From Lacibacter sp. H407 (GTDB lineage Bacteria; Bacteroidota; Bacteroidia; Chitinophagales; Chitinophagaceae), in assembly GCF_037892605.1 (NCBI RefSeq), contig NZ_JBBKTU010000001.1, positions 2,542,001 to 2,606,000 on the forward strand: a stretch of 64,000 nt of DNA. Reading direction: 5' to 3'. Both the position numbers and the translations under genes were made by a program. The notes beneath the pieces are model-generated. The model was not told the DNA's origin. It saw nothing but the letters and a program-made list of their open reading frames with translations, and did no database searches. This document shows, in pieces, positions 54,738 through 62,639 of the stretch; within the stretch, counting starts at the first letter, position 1, and each line of letters starts with the position of its first letter.

Positions 54738-54935
54738 ATGCTGATTATTGATTCAAAAGATTGCGAAAACATCGACAAGGCACTGAAAAAGTACAAGAAG
54801 AAGTTCGAAAAGAGCAAAGTGTTACTTCAGTTGCGTGAGCGTCAGGCGTTCATTAAACCATCTGTACGTCGCAGAGGTGAAGTGTTAAAAGCAATCTACA
54901 AGCAACAGATCGCCAGCGGTAAAATCGAACTGTAA
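54738..54935 (+). CDS. rpsU: 30S ribosomal protein bS21
   Basis: The 65-residue basic protein (ENIDKALKKYKKKFEKS, LRERQAFIKPSVRRRGE, AIYKQQ) is bS21, which sits near the anti-Shine-Dalgarno end of 16S rRNA. Length fits Bacteroidota bS21 (~65). It is preceded by its own promoter and a very strong SD, unlike other genes here, which fits autoregulation through anti-SD masking. A 10-bp inverted repeat (54959-54990) follows before xerC and could act as an attenuator. Confidence 0.96.
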   Translation: MLIIDSKDCENIDKALKKYKKKFEKSKVLLQLRERQAFIKPSVRRRGEVLKAIYKQQIASGKIEL

Positions 54936-54958
54936 GCAGTTCATGTACGATATAGCCG

Positions 54959-54990
54959 ATAGCCGTAAGGTTTTGTAACTTTACGGCTAT
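54959..54990 (+). terminator. Possible terminator/attenuator between rpsU and xerC
   Basis: ATAGCCGTAA (54959-54968) pairs perfectly with TTACGGCTAT (54981-54990), with a 12-base loop; only a weak T-rich tail follows (TCGTATTTATG). The loop and right arm also contain TAACTTTA, a near -7 box, so it may both end rpsU and start xerC transcription. Confidence 0.5.
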
Positions 54991-54998
54991 TCGTATTT

Positions 54999-55904
54999 AT
55001 GCAGGTGAACAATCAGCCACACACACAGTCGTTTATTGAATATCTCAAATTTGAAAAAAGGTATTCACAGCACACCATCCGTTCTTACCAGGACGATCTT
55101 ACATTCTTTTTCGATTATCTCGTTATCACATTTGGTGAAATAGCCGTGCCGGATATTAAATCAACCTTTATCCGTAGTTGGCTCGCAAAGCAGAAAGAAG
55201 AAGGCGCTTCTTCCAAAACCCTCAACCGGCGTATTTCTACACTCCGTTCATTTTTCAAATACCAATTACGGCAGCAAGTGATCACTGTATCGCCAATGAC
55301 AACCATTGTTACTCCCAAACAGAGTAAACGCTTACCTGTATATGTGGAACAAAAAGATACCGAAGTGTTATTTCAACACGTAGAGTTTCCTGATACCTGG
55401 GAGGGTCTCATGAATAAAATGATCCTTGAATTACTGTATTGCTCAGGTATGCGTTTAAGTGAACTGATTGCATTAAAGGAAACACAAGCTGACATAGTGA
55501 AAGGAAGTTTGAAGATTTTGGGCAAGGGAAATAAAGAACGCATTGTTCCCCTTTCCGACGAAATGAAAGCCAGTCTGAAAACCTATCTGAAACAAAAGAC
55601 GGATAAGTTTAATGGACAAGTTTTAACCGATCATTTGCTGGTAAATGAAAGTGGGAAGAAGCTATATCCGAAATACGTGCAGGTGGTTGTTAAAAAGTAC
55701 CTGTCGCTTATTACAACCATTGAGAAAAAAAGTCCGCACGTGCTTCGCCATACATTTGCGACGCATCTTATGAATAATGGTGCTGAATTGAATGCAGTAA
55801 AAGAATTATTAGGGCACAGCAGCCTCGCTGCTACACAGATCTATACCCATAACACAATCGAAAAGCTGAAGGATATACATAAAAAAGCTCACCCAAAAGC
55901 CTGA
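54999..55904 (+). CDS. Tyrosine recombinase XerC/XerD family
   Basis: The 301-residue protein is a chromosomal-dimer-resolution type recombinase. N-terminal SAM-like domain (SFIEYLKFEKRYSQHTIRSYQDDL) and a complete catalytic set: Arg152 (GMRLSEL), Lys176 (GKGNKE), His247 and Arg250 (HVLRHTFATH), His273 (LLGHSSL) and nucleophile Tyr282 (IYTH). Length is standard. It lies between rpsU and raiA, a stable chromosomal setting rather than a mobile-element one, so a housekeeping XerC role is more likely than an integrase. Confidence 0.9.
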   Translation: MQVNNQPHTQSFIEYLKFEKRYSQHTIRSYQDDLTFFFDYLVITFGEIAVPDIKSTFIRSWLAKQKEEGASSKTLNRRISTLRSFFKYQLRQQVITVSPMTTIVTPKQSKRLPVYVEQKDTEVLFQHVEFPDTWEGLMNKMILELLYCSGMRLSELIALKETQADIVKGSLKILGKGNKERIVPLSDEMKASLKTYLKQKTDKFNGQVLTDHLLVNESGKKLYPKYVQVVVKKYLSLITTIEKKSPHVLRHTFATHLMNNGAELNAVKELLGHSSLAATQIYTHNTIEKLKDIHKKAHPKA

Positions 55905-56115
55905 TTGTCCTCTTCAAACACATTCTCTTACGAAATAGATTTAATCGGTCATTTTGCAATTGCAAGGCTGTTAAAAATTGCCCTTATTTAAGCAAAAAAT
56001 ATTTTGAAAAACCGACTGCACAGCGTAACTTGTTAGCACTGGAATAGCCTGTACCCAAAATCAGAAAAACCAGTTCTTTTACATTTATTATTCACTAGCT
56101 AAAATTTGGAATGCT

Positions 56116-56418
56116 ATGACCGTTAAGATCCAAACCGTACGTTTTGACGCAGATGCGAAACTTATTGAGTACGTTAAACAGAGAGTGCAGAAACTTTACA
56201 ACTTTCACGACCGGATCACGAAAGTTGATGTGTTTTTAAAGCTGGACAATGTAGTTCACAACATTAAAGACAAAGTAGCTGAGATTAAAGTGCACGTACC
56301 AAGGCAACACTTATTCGTAAAACAATCATCCAAATCATTTGAACAGTCGTTTGATGAAGCATTAGACTCATTGATCACACAATTAAAACGAAAAAAAGAG
56401 AAGCAATACGATTTGTAA
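56116..56418 (+). CDS. raiA: Ribosome hibernation-promoting factor (short HPF/RaiA family)
   Basis: The 100-residue protein has the beta-alpha-beta-beta-beta-alpha pattern of short HPF/YfiA (MTVKIQTVRFDADAKLIEYVKQRVQKL, KVDVFLKLDN, VAEIKVHVP, SFEQSFDEALDSLITQLKRKKEK). It binds the small subunit and silences ribosomes in starvation. It lacks the C-terminal dimerisation domain of long HPF. It lies 211 bases after xerC and upstream of the tRNA-tuf cluster, closed by its own terminator. Confidence 0.92.
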   Translation: MTVKIQTVRFDADAKLIEYVKQRVQKLYNFHDRITKVDVFLKLDNVVHNIKDKVAEIKVHVPRQHLFVKQSSKSFEQSFDEALDSLITQLKRKKEKQYDL

Positions 56419-56426
56419 ACACATTC

Positions 56427-56460
56427 AAAATCCCTCCCCAAAATGGAGGGATTTTTTTTT
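56427..56460 (+). terminator. Rho-independent terminator of raiA
   Basis: AAAATCCCTCC (56427-56437) pairs with GGAGGGATTTT (56445-56455), with the T run continuing to 56460. Confidence 0.88.
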
Positions 56461-56505
56461 ATACCTGCATCATCTTCATTTTCTTTAGAAAAACTTTTGT
56501 AAAAA

Positions 56506-56536
56506 TTTTTCGATTTCGTGTTTTCCGTTACCTTTG
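56506..56536 (+). promoter_or_regulatory. Promoter of the tRNA-tuf operon
   Basis: TACCTTTG (56529-56536) is an exact -7 box, with TTTT (56506-56509) 19 bases upstream in place of TTTG. The box continues as GCCTTCCCAAAAAA; the rplK promoter has GCCATCCCAAAAAG at the same place, so the two translation operons share an extended downstream element. A ~155-base leader precedes the first tRNA. Confidence 0.65.
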
Positions 56537-56698
56537 CCTTCCCAAAAAAGGGGGTGCACAGTTGTGTACTTGATAAAGTTCTTTACAGTATTGACTTTTA
56601 GCTAAATAATGCGGTGGTTGTTTTTTGCAATCCTGCCCTGCAGTTCCAACGGTTTTAACTGTTTGGTGCCGCTTAGCAGAAAGTAATTGTTTAAATAA

Positions 56699-56771
56699 GC
56701 CACTTTAGCTCAGTTGGTAGAGCAGCTGATTTGTAATCAGCAGGTCGTTGGTTCGAGTCCGACAAGTGGCT
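56699..56771 (+). tRNA. tRNA-Thr (anticodon TGT)
   Basis: A 73-base cloverleaf: acceptor GCCACTT/AAGTGGC, anticodon stem GCTGA/TCAGC with loop TTTGTAA, T-loop GGTTCGAGTCC. No encoded CCA. First of four tRNAs before tuf, in the same order and with the same anticodons as the E. coli thrU-tyrU-glyT-thrT-tufB operon. Confidence 0.96.
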
Positions 56772-56832
56772 CCGATAAGTCAGGAAAACAAAGTTGAACA
56801 ATTACTGTAAGTGAAGTTTTAAGTTAATATTT

Positions 56833-56915
<83 letters not shown>

Positions 56916-56943
56916 CAGTTCTTTACATAGGTTTAAAACTTTA

Positions 56944-57016
56944 GCGGGAGTAGCTCATTTGGTAGAGCGATAGCCTTCCAAGCTATAGGTGGCCAGTTCG
57001 AGCCTGGTCTCCCGCT
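56944..57016 (+). tRNA. tRNA-Gly (anticodon TCC)
   Basis: A 73-base cloverleaf: acceptor GCGGGAG/CTCCCGC, anticodon stem ATAGC/GCTAT with loop CTTCCAA, T-arm CCAGTTCGAGCCTGG. No encoded CCA. Confidence 0.96.
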
Positions 57017-57064
57017 CAAAAAGTTCTTTTAAGGATTTGATGTGAGATTACTCACTCTCTGCCA

Positions 57065-57136
<72 letters not shown>

Positions 57137-57281
57137 CAACACATTTCTGAGGTGGTTTGAATGTGCTGGGCGATGAATAAAAGTTGAAGTGTGCGACGCA
57201 ACAACAGCTAATAGTAGCATTGAAGCCGATTACATAATATAGTTTAACAGTTTTTGTAAACACAATTTAAAAACAAATAAG

Positions 57282-58472
57282 ATGTCTAAAGAGACCTTTA
57301 AGCGGGAAAAACCGCACGTAAACGTTGGTACTATTGGTCACGTAGATCATGGTAAAACAACCTTAACTGCTGCTATTACTGATATCCTGTCTAAAAAAGG
57401 TATGGGTAATGTTGCTAAAAAGTACGATGAAATTGATGGAGCGCCCGAAGAAAAAGAGCGTGGTATCACAATCAACACTGCCCACGTAGAATACCAAACA
57501 GCAAACCGTCACTACGCACACGTAGATTGTCCTGGTCACGCTGACTACGTAAAGAACATGATCACAGGTGCTGCTCAGATGGATGGTGCTATCCTAGTAG
57601 TAGCTGCCACTGATGGTCCTATGCCACAAACAAAAGAACACATCCTTTTAGCACGCCAGGTAGGCGTACCTAAGATCGTTGTGTTTATGAATAAAGTTGA
57701 TTTGGTTGATGATGCTGAGTTGTTGGAACTGGTTGAAATGGAAATTCGTGAACTGTTAAGCTCTTATGGCTTTGATGGTGACAATACTCCAATCATCCAA
57801 GGTTCTGCTACCGGCGCTTTGGCTGGCGAACCACAATGGGTTGCTAAAGTAGAAGAATTGATGGAAGCAGTAGATACTTTCATTCCTCTTCCTCCACGCC
57901 CGGTTGACATGCCATTCCTGATGAGTGTAGAGGACGTGTTCTCAATCACTGGTCGTGGTACTGTTGCTACTGGTCGTATTGAGCGTGGTATTGTGAAAGT
58001 AGGTGAGGCCGTTGAAATTGTAGGTTTGATGGATGCTCCAATGAACTCTACTGTAACTGGAGTTGAGATGTTCAAGAAGTTATTGGATCAAGGTCAGGCT
58101 GGTGATAACGCAGGTTTGCTCCTCCGTGGTATTGAGAAGAAAGATATCCGTCGTGGTATGGTTATCTGTGCTCCAAAATCAATCACTCCTCACACTGAAT
58201 TCAAAGGTGAAGTTTACGTGTTGAGCAAAGAAGAAGGTGGACGTCATACTCCATTCTTCCAAAAATACCGTCCTCAGTTCTACTTCCGTACAACTGACGT
58301 AACTGGTGAAGTTGAATTACCTGCAGGAACTGAAATGGTGATGCCTGGTGATAATACAAACCTTACTGTAAAACTTATCCAGCCAATTGCGATGGAGAAA
58401 GGTTTGAAGTTTGCGATCCGTGAAGGTGGTCGTACAGTAGGTGCCGGACAGGTTACTGAAATTATAAAATAA
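57282..58472 (+). CDS. tuf: Elongation factor Tu
   Basis: The 396-residue GTPase brings aminoacyl-tRNA to the ribosome. GTP-binding motifs GHVDHGKT (G1), DCPGHADY (G3) and NKVD (G4), switch [13 protein letters not shown], and the C-terminal domains ([24 protein letters not shown]) are all present at standard length. It lies 145 bases after the fourth tRNA and is probably co-transcribed with the tRNAs, since I see no convincing promoter in the gap. Codon choice is that of a highly expressed gene. Confidence 0.98.
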   Translation: MSKETFKREKPHVNVGTIGHVDHGKTTLTAAITDILSKKGMGNVAKKYDEIDGAPEEKERGITINTAHVEYQTANRHYAHVDCPGHADYVKNMITGAAQMDGAILVVAATDGPMPQTKEHILLARQVGVPKIVVFMNKVDLVDDAELLELVEMEIRELLSSYGFDGDNTPIIQGSATGALAGEPQWVAKVEELMEAVDTFIPLPPRPVDMPFLMSVEDVFSITGRGTVATGRIERGIVKVGEAVEIVGLMDAPMNSTVTGVEMFKKLLDQGQAGDNAGLLLRGIEKKDIRRGMVICAPKSITPHTEFKGEVYVLSKEEGGRHTPFFQKYRPQFYFRTTDVTGEVELPAGTEMVMPGDNTNLTVKLIQPIAMEKGLKFAIREGGRTVGAGQVTEIIK

Positions 58473-58482
58473 GCGAAGCCAC

Positions 58483-58562
58483 GGCTTTTAGCTTACGCAA
58501 ATGTTTTACATTTGCAATACATAAAACTAAAAGCTGTCCGTCTTCTGGCGGATAGCTTTTAG
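58483..58562 (+). other. Mutually exclusive hairpins between tuf and tRNA-Trp
   Basis: Three copies of a GCTTTTAG word alternate in orientation: GGCTTTTAGCTT (58483-58494), CTAAAAGCT (58527-58535) and AGCTTTTAG (58554-58562). The middle copy can pair left (loop containing the small hairpin GCAAATG/CATTTGC, 58497-58515) or right. The right-hand stem is 14 bp with one G-U pair (58527-58540 with 58549-58562) around the loop TCTTCTGG. No T run follows, so it is not a classic terminator. Confidence 0.6.
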
Positions 58563-58568
58563 CTTTCT

Positions 58569-58639
58569 ACGGGCATGGTGCAACGGTAGCATACGGGTCT
58601 CCAAAACCTTTGATCTGGGTTCGAATCCTAGTGCCCGTG
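58569..58639 (+). tRNA. tRNA-Trp (anticodon CCA)
   Basis: A 71-base cloverleaf: acceptor ACGGGCA/TGCCCGT, discriminator G, anticodon loop CTCCAAA, T-loop GGTTCGAATCC. No encoded CCA. It sits between tuf and secE, as in many bacteria. Confidence 0.95.
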
Positions 58640-58667
58640 CAGATTAAATCTGTAAATCAGAAATTAA

Positions 58668-58862
58668 ATGAACAAAGTATCGGCTTACTTCAAAGATTCG
58701 TACAGAGAGTTGCTTGAAAAAGTAACCTGGCCAACTTGGCAACAGCTTCAGCAGTCAACGATGATTGTGCTGATTGCCACGCTGATCATTACCGCTATTA
58801 TTTGGGTGATGGATCTGGGTATTGCCAGTGCTCTTCAATTCTTTTATTCATTCTTCAAATAA
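58668..58862 (+). CDS. secE: Preprotein translocase subunit SecE
   Basis: The 64-residue protein is the short SecE form: an amphipathic N-terminal helix (YFKDSYRELLEKVTWPTWQQLQQST) and one transmembrane helix (MIVLIATLIITAIIWVMDLGIA). SecE clamps SecY. It lies 28 bases after tRNA-Trp and 9 bases before nusG, the conserved order. Confidence 0.95.
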   Translation: MNKVSAYFKDSYRELLEKVTWPTWQQLQQSTMIVLIATLIITAIIWVMDLGIASALQFFYSFFK

Positions 58863-58871
58863 TAAGTAGTC

Positions 58872-59438
58872 ATGTCTGAAACTGCCAATGTGGAAACCAG
58901 TAAGTGGTATGTGCTTCGTGTCGTGAGCGGCAAAGAGAAGAAGGTGAAGGAATACCTGGATAAAGAAATTACACGTAACGGTTGGGATAATATTGTAAAG
59001 CAGGTGTTTCTGCCTGTTGAAAAAGTGTACAAAGTTGCCAATGGTAAAAAAGTAGTTCGTGAACGTAACTTCTATCCCGGCTATGTAATGATTGAAGTAG
59101 AAGAAGGAAAATTAGGCGATGATATTCGTGAAACCATCAGCAATACAAGCAATGTGATCCATTTCTTAGGAAAGGAAAATCCAATTGCATTACGCAAAGC
59201 TGAAGTAAATAAAATGCTGGGTAAGGTTGATGAAATGGCTGATGCAAGTGGTATGACCATGAGTGAGCCGTTCATTGTCGGTGAAACGATCAAAATTATT
59301 GATGGACCATTCAACGACTTTAATGGTGTAATTGAAGAAGTGAATGATGAGAAGAAAAAACTGAAAGTAGCCGTAAAAGTATTTGGACGTGCTACTCCGG
59401 TTGAATTGAATTACATGCAGGTTGAAAAGCTTTCTTAA
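58872..59438 (+). CDS. nusG: Transcription antitermination factor NusG
   Basis: The 188-residue protein has the N-terminal RNA-polymerase-binding domain (WYVLRVVSGKEKKVKEYLDKEI; NFYPGYVMIEV) and a C-terminal KOW domain (FIVGETIKIIDGPFNDFNGVIEEVN). Length is standard. It is co-transcribed with secE and closed by a terminator. The expected next gene, rplK, is displaced by an antisense histone-like gene. Confidence 0.96.
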   Translation: MSETANVETSKWYVLRVVSGKEKKVKEYLDKEITRNGWDNIVKQVFLPVEKVYKVANGKKVVRERNFYPGYVMIEVEEGKLGDDIRETISNTSNVIHFLGKENPIALRKAEVNKMLGKVDEMADASGMTMSEPFIVGETIKIIDGPFNDFNGVIEEVNDEKKKLKVAVKVFGRATPVELNYMQVEKLS

Positions 59439-59456
59439 AAAAGATCAACATAACAG

Positions 59457-59488
59457 AAAGTCCCCATCTCATTGAGTGGGGACTTTTT
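59457..59488 (+). terminator. Rho-independent terminator of secE-nusG
   Basis: AAAGTCCCCA (59457-59466) pairs with TGGGGACTTT (59477-59486); an inner CTC/GAG extends the stem, and T continues to 59488. Confidence 0.88.
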
Positions 59489-59506
59489 ATTTAGAGCAGG
59501 AATTCT

Positions 59507-59977
59507 TTACGATTCCTGGCTTTCTGTACTGCTTGTTTCTTCAACTGCAGGAGCAGCAGGTGCTTCCGGTAATGGAAGTTCAACCTGAACAGGCGCCGGT
59601 GCAGGAGCACTTACCGGTTTTGCTTTAGGAGCTGCCTTTTTAGGAGCCGCTTTTTTTGCTGCTGGCTTTGCCTTAGGAGCCGCTTTTTTAGGAGCTGCTT
59701 TTTTTGCTGCCGGCTTTGCTTTTGGAGCTGCTTTCTTTTTAGCCGGAGCTTTTTTCGCTGCTTTTTTCTTTGCTGCTTTTTTTACAACTTTCTTGATGGC
59801 TTTTTTAGCAGCCTTCTTTTTTACAGCGGCCTTTTTCTTGGGAGCTACTTTCTTTTTAGCAGGAGCTTTTTTTGCTGCTTTTTTCTTAGCAGGAGCTTTT
59901 TTCGCTGCTTTCTTTTTTACTGCCTTTTTAACTGGTTTCTTGGCAGCCTTGGCAGCTTTCTTTTTTGCTTTTGCCAT
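59507..59977 (-). CDS. Histone H1-like Lys/Ala/Pro-rich protein
   Basis: The 156-residue protein is almost entirely repeats of KKAAKKAPAKKKAA-type units (residues ~1-125), like bacterial histone H1 homologues (Hc1/Hc2, AlgP) and eukaryotic H1 tails that bind and compact DNA. The last ~30 residues switch to a Pro/Glu/Ser acidic tail (ELPLPEAPAAPAVEETSSTESQES). There is no globular domain. It is transcribed against the secE-nusG and rplK operons and sits between them, splitting a usually contiguous ribosomal cluster. The repeats at DNA level invite length variation between strains. Confidence 0.85.
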   Translation of the reverse strand: MAKAKKKAAKAAKKPVKKAVKKKAAKKAPAKKKAAKKAPAKKKVAPKKKAAVKKKAAKKAIKKVVKKAAKKKAAKKAPAKKKAAPKAKPAAKKAAPKKAAPKAKPAAKKAAPKKAAPKAKPVSAPAPAPVQVELPLPEAPAAPAVEETSSTESQES

Positions 59978-60174
59978 TTGATTGATTTTTTTAAAGTTGT
60001 TTGTGGAGTTTTTTAGAATTGAATTGAAAAATTAAAGCAAATTATGCAGCCAGTAAAAAATAAATGCTCTTTTTTTTACAAGGTTATACAGCAGTTGTAA
60101 AATTGTTGTTGTTACAGTCCCAAAATCAACAACGTTTACACACGTTCAAAACCATAAAATACTTGCTAAAACCC

Positions 60175-60205
60175 TTTGCTGGTAAGGAAATGAGCCTTAC
60201 CTTTG
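60175..60205 (+). promoter_or_regulatory. Consensus promoter of the rplKAJL operon
   Basis: TTTG (60175-60178), exactly 19 bases, TACCTTTG (60198-60205). It predicts an ~80-base leader before rplK. Confidence 0.85.
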
Positions 60206-60246
60206 CCATCCCAAAAAGTTCTTTAGAAGAATTTATTTGTTTGGGA

Positions 60247-60265
60247 GTGTCGCAGGAAGCGGCAC
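60247..60265 (+). promoter_or_regulatory. Leader hairpin upstream of rplK
   Basis: GTGTCGC (60247-60253) pairs with GCGGCAC (60259-60265) around AGGAA, in the 5' leader of the L11 operon. Its position matches that of the L1-binding translational operator known in other bacteria; that role here is inference. Confidence 0.45.
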
Positions 60266-60289
60266 GCTATCACCAAAAAAACTTTTACA

Positions 60290-60733
60290 ATGGCAAAAGA
60301 CATCACAGGATTTGTGAAACTGCAGGTAAAGGGTGGACAGGCAAACCCTGCACCTCCTGTAGGACCGGCCCTTGGTTCAAAGGGTCTTAACATCATGGAG
60401 TTCTGCAAGCAGTTTAATGCAAGAACTCAAGACAAAATGGGGAAAGTAGTACCTGTTTTGATTACTGTTTACTCCGACAAGTCGTTCGACTTCGTTATCA
60501 AAACTGCACCTGCGTCCGTTCAATTACTGGAAGCAGCGAAACTTCAAAAAGGTTCGAAAGAACCAAATCGTGCTAAAGTTGGTAAGGTAACCTGGGATCA
60601 GGTAGAAGCAATTGCGAAGGATAAAATGCCTGACATGAATTGCTTTACACTGAACAGTGCTATGAGCATGGTAGCAGGAACTGCACGCAGCCTTGGTATT
60701 ACTGTAGACGGTAAAGCCCCTTGGGAAAATTAA
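60290..60733 (+). CDS. rplK: 50S ribosomal protein uL11
   Basis: The 147-residue protein shows the conserved [36 protein letters not shown] and the RNA-binding C-terminal domain ([30 protein letters not shown]). It binds the GTPase-associated region of 23S rRNA. First gene of the rplK-rplA-rplJ-rplL operon, with 24 bases to rplA. Confidence 0.97.
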   Translation: MAKDITGFVKLQVKGGQANPAPPVGPALGSKGLNIMEFCKQFNARTQDKMGKVVPVLITVYSDKSFDFVIKTAPASVQLLEAAKLQKGSKEPNRAKVGKVTWDQVEAIAKDKMPDMNCFTLNSAMSMVAGTARSLGITVDGKAPWEN

Positions 60734-60757
60734 TTATTCACCTTAAATTTTTGAAAC

Positions 60758-61450
60758 ATGTCTTTGACTAAGAAAAGAAAAGTAGCAGAAGCCAAGGTGG
60801 ATAATAACAAGATTTATTCCCTGAAGGATGCTTCTACACTCGTAAAAGAAATTAACTGCACAAAGTTCGATAGCTCTGTTGACGTTCACGTTCGCTTAGG
60901 TGTTGATCCTAAGAAAGCAGATCAGGCTATTCGTGGTACAGTAACCTTGCCTCACGGTACTGGTAAAACGAAAAAAGTATTGGTGCTTTGCACACCCGAT
61001 AAAGAAGCGGATGCAAAAGCAGCAGGTGCTGATTTTGTTGGATTGGATGAGTTTATCACCAAGATCGAAGGTGGCTGGACAGATATCGATGTAATCATCG
61101 CTACTCCTGCTGTAATGCCGAAGATTGGTAAGTTGGGTAAAGTATTAGGCCCTCGTAACTTAATGCCAAATCCTAAAACAGGTACTGTTACAAATGATGT
61201 AGCTGGAGCTGTAAATGAAGTAAAGGGTGGTAAAATTGCATTTAAAGTTGATAAAGCAGGTATTGTTCACGCTTCAGTGGGCCGTATCAGTTTTGCTCCT
61301 GAAAAAATTGCAGAAAATATCACTGAGTTCTTAGGTGCATTAGTAAAGGCAAAGCCTTCTACTGCAAAAGGAACTTACCTGAAGAGCATTTACATGGCAA
61401 GCACCATGAGCCCTGGTATTGCTGTTGACACTAAATCATTCATGAACTAA
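60758..61450 (+). CDS. rplA: 50S ribosomal protein uL1
   Basis: The 230-residue protein of the L1 stalk shows [60 protein letters not shown], and [21 protein letters not shown]. In other bacteria it represses its own operon by binding the rplK leader. Standard length. Confidence 0.97.
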   Translation: MSLTKKRKVAEAKVDNNKIYSLKDASTLVKEINCTKFDSSVDVHVRLGVDPKKADQAIRGTVTLPHGTGKTKKVLVLCTPDKEADAKAAGADFVGLDEFITKIEGGWTDIDVIIATPAVMPKIGKLGKVLGPRNLMPNPKTGTVTNDVAGAVNEVKGGKIAFKVDKAGIVHASVGRISFAPEKIAENITEFLGALVKAKPSTAKGTYLKSIYMASTMSPGIAVDTKSFMN

Positions 61451-61477
61451 TCCTTTCGGGTTATTAAAACTAAAATC

Positions 61478-62002
61478 ATGACAAAAGAACAAAAAAATGA
61501 AGTGATTGAAGTGCTGAAAGGCAAGTTCAGTCAATACAATAATTTCTACATCACTGATACCGAATCATTATCAGTTGAACAAGTAGGTAAACTGCGCCGT
61601 GCATGTTTCGACAAGAATGTTGAAATGAAAGTGGCAAAGAATACGCTGATTAAAAAAGCATTGGAATCGTTGGATGCTGAGCGTTACACTGGTGTGTTTG
61701 ATGCATTGAATAATGTAACAGCACTGATGTTCTCTGAAAATCCAAAAGAACCGGCAATGATCATCAGCTCGTTCCGCAAAGCAAACAACGGTGAAAAACC
61801 AATGTTGAAAGCTGCTTTCATTAACGGTGATGTTTACGCTGGCGATAATCAATTGAAAGCATTAACACAGATCAAGACGAAGAACGAATTGATCGGCGAA
61901 GTAATTGGTTTGCTCCAATCTCCTGCAAAGCGTGTGATTGCTGCGTTGCTGCATAATGCTGAAACAAAAGGACAAGCTGCTGAAGCTGCTCCTGCTGAAT
62001 AA
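61478..62002 (+). CDS. rplJ: 50S ribosomal protein uL10
   Basis: The 174-residue protein anchors L7/L12 dimers on the stalk. It shows FYITDTESLSVEQVGKLRRACFDKNVEMKVAKNTLIKKAL, TALMFSENPKEPAMIISSF, and a C-terminal L12-binding helix (ELIGEVIGLLQSPAKRVIAALLHNAE). Standard length; it lies 27 bases after rplA. Confidence 0.96.
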   Translation: MTKEQKNEVIEVLKGKFSQYNNFYITDTESLSVEQVGKLRRACFDKNVEMKVAKNTLIKKALESLDAERYTGVFDALNNVTALMFSENPKEPAMIISSFRKANNGEKPMLKAAFINGDVYAGDNQLKALTQIKTKNELIGEVIGLLQSPAKRVIAALLHNAETKGQAAEAAPAE

Positions 62003-62135
62003 TAATTGAGAGATAATTTCTCCAAGTTATAATAACACTGCCGGGATGTGTCTAAAATTAAAACGGAAGAAACAATTTTTTTAAACTGCCGTCGGAGCAA
62101 AAACAAGCTGTGAAGACGGTAAAAATTAAAACAAA
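62003..62135 (+). promoter_or_regulatory. rplJ-rplL intergenic leader with possible hairpin
   Basis: 133 bases between rplJ and rplL contain TGCCGTC (62087-62093) and GACGGTA (62115-62121), able to form a 7-bp stem (one G-U) with a 21-base loop just before the rplL start. A role in setting the excess L12 level is possible but unproven. No TAnnTTTG box is seen. Confidence 0.4.
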
Positions 62136-62510
62136 ATGGCAGACATTAAAGTATTAGCTGAATCATTAGTAAGCTTAACAGTTAAAGAAGTACAGGAATT
62201 AGCAGATGTTTTGAAAGCAGAATACGGTATTGAGCCAGCTGCTGCTGCGGTAGTAGTTGCTGCAGGTGGTGGCGATGGTGCTGCTGCTGTTGAAGAGAAA
62301 ACTGCATTCGATGTAATTCTGAAGAGCGGTGGTGCTTCTAAATTGAACGTTGTTAAGATCGTTAAAGACTTAACTGGTTTAGGTTTGAAAGAAGCGAAAG
62401 ACTTAGTTGACGGAGCTCCAAAGCCTGTTAAAGAAGGTGTATCTAAATCAGAAGCTGAAGAAATTGCAGCGAAGTTGAAAGATGCAGGTGCTGATGTTGA
62501 GATTGCGTAA
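62136..62510 (+). CDS. rplL: 50S ribosomal protein bL12 (L7/L12)
   Basis: The 124-residue stalk protein has an N-terminal dimerisation helix, an Ala/Gly-rich hinge ([20 protein letters not shown]) and the C-terminal factor-binding domain ([33 protein letters not shown]). Standard length. A terminator follows directly; rpoB, usually next, is not here. Confidence 0.97.
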   Translation: MADIKVLAESLVSLTVKEVQELADVLKAEYGIEPAAAAVVVAAGGGDGAAAVEEKTAFDVILKSGGASKLNVVKIVKDLTGLGLKEAKDLVDGAPKPVKEGVSKSEAEEIAAKLKDAGADVEIA

Positions 62511-62532
62511 TGCATTCTTCCTACAAATTTCC

Positions 62533-62561
62533 AACCCCGACCTTTGTGTCGGGGTTTTTTT
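62533..62561 (+). terminator. Rho-independent terminator of the ribosomal operon
   Basis: AACCCCGAC (62533-62541), loop CTTTGT, GTCGGGGTT (62548-62556), T run to 62561. Confidence 0.92.
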
Positions 62562-62608
62562 ATGAGGCAACGTTTTACAGGCGGTGGCTGTCAAGTAAGT
62601 ATTCCATT

Positions 62609-62616
62609 TACTTTTG
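62609..62616 (+). promoter_or_regulatory. Candidate -7 promoter box of the terminal secreted-protein gene (TACTTTTG)
   Basis: An exact TAnnTTTG match 23 bases before the TTG at 62640. No clear -33 element. Confidence 0.5.
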
Positions 62617-62639
62617 CAGCAACAGGAAAAATCTTTGTA

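Larger units (their letters stand above)
59978..60289. other. Intergenic region between the histone-like gene and rplK
   Basis: 312 bases with no gene. It holds the divergent upstream regions of the histone-like gene (minus) and rplK (plus). The rplK promoter and a leader hairpin are listed separately; nothing else is supported. Confidence 0.6.

Noticed and set aside
54999-55904. Tyrosine recombinase considered as the integrase of a mobile element
   Set aside because: There are no attachment-site repeats, phage or conjugation genes nearby; it sits between rpsU and raiA, and its length and motifs fit XerC/D.
59507-59977. The plus strand of the histone-like gene also reads open (Phe/Ala-rich)
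   Set aside because: The hydrophobic translation is a shadow of the Lys/Ala repeats; the minus-strand product is a recognised protein type with a normal start and acidic tail.
60064-60390. A 108-residue plus-strand frame before rplK
   Set aside because: It crosses the rplK promoter and continues into rplK in the wrong frame; no recognisable protein.
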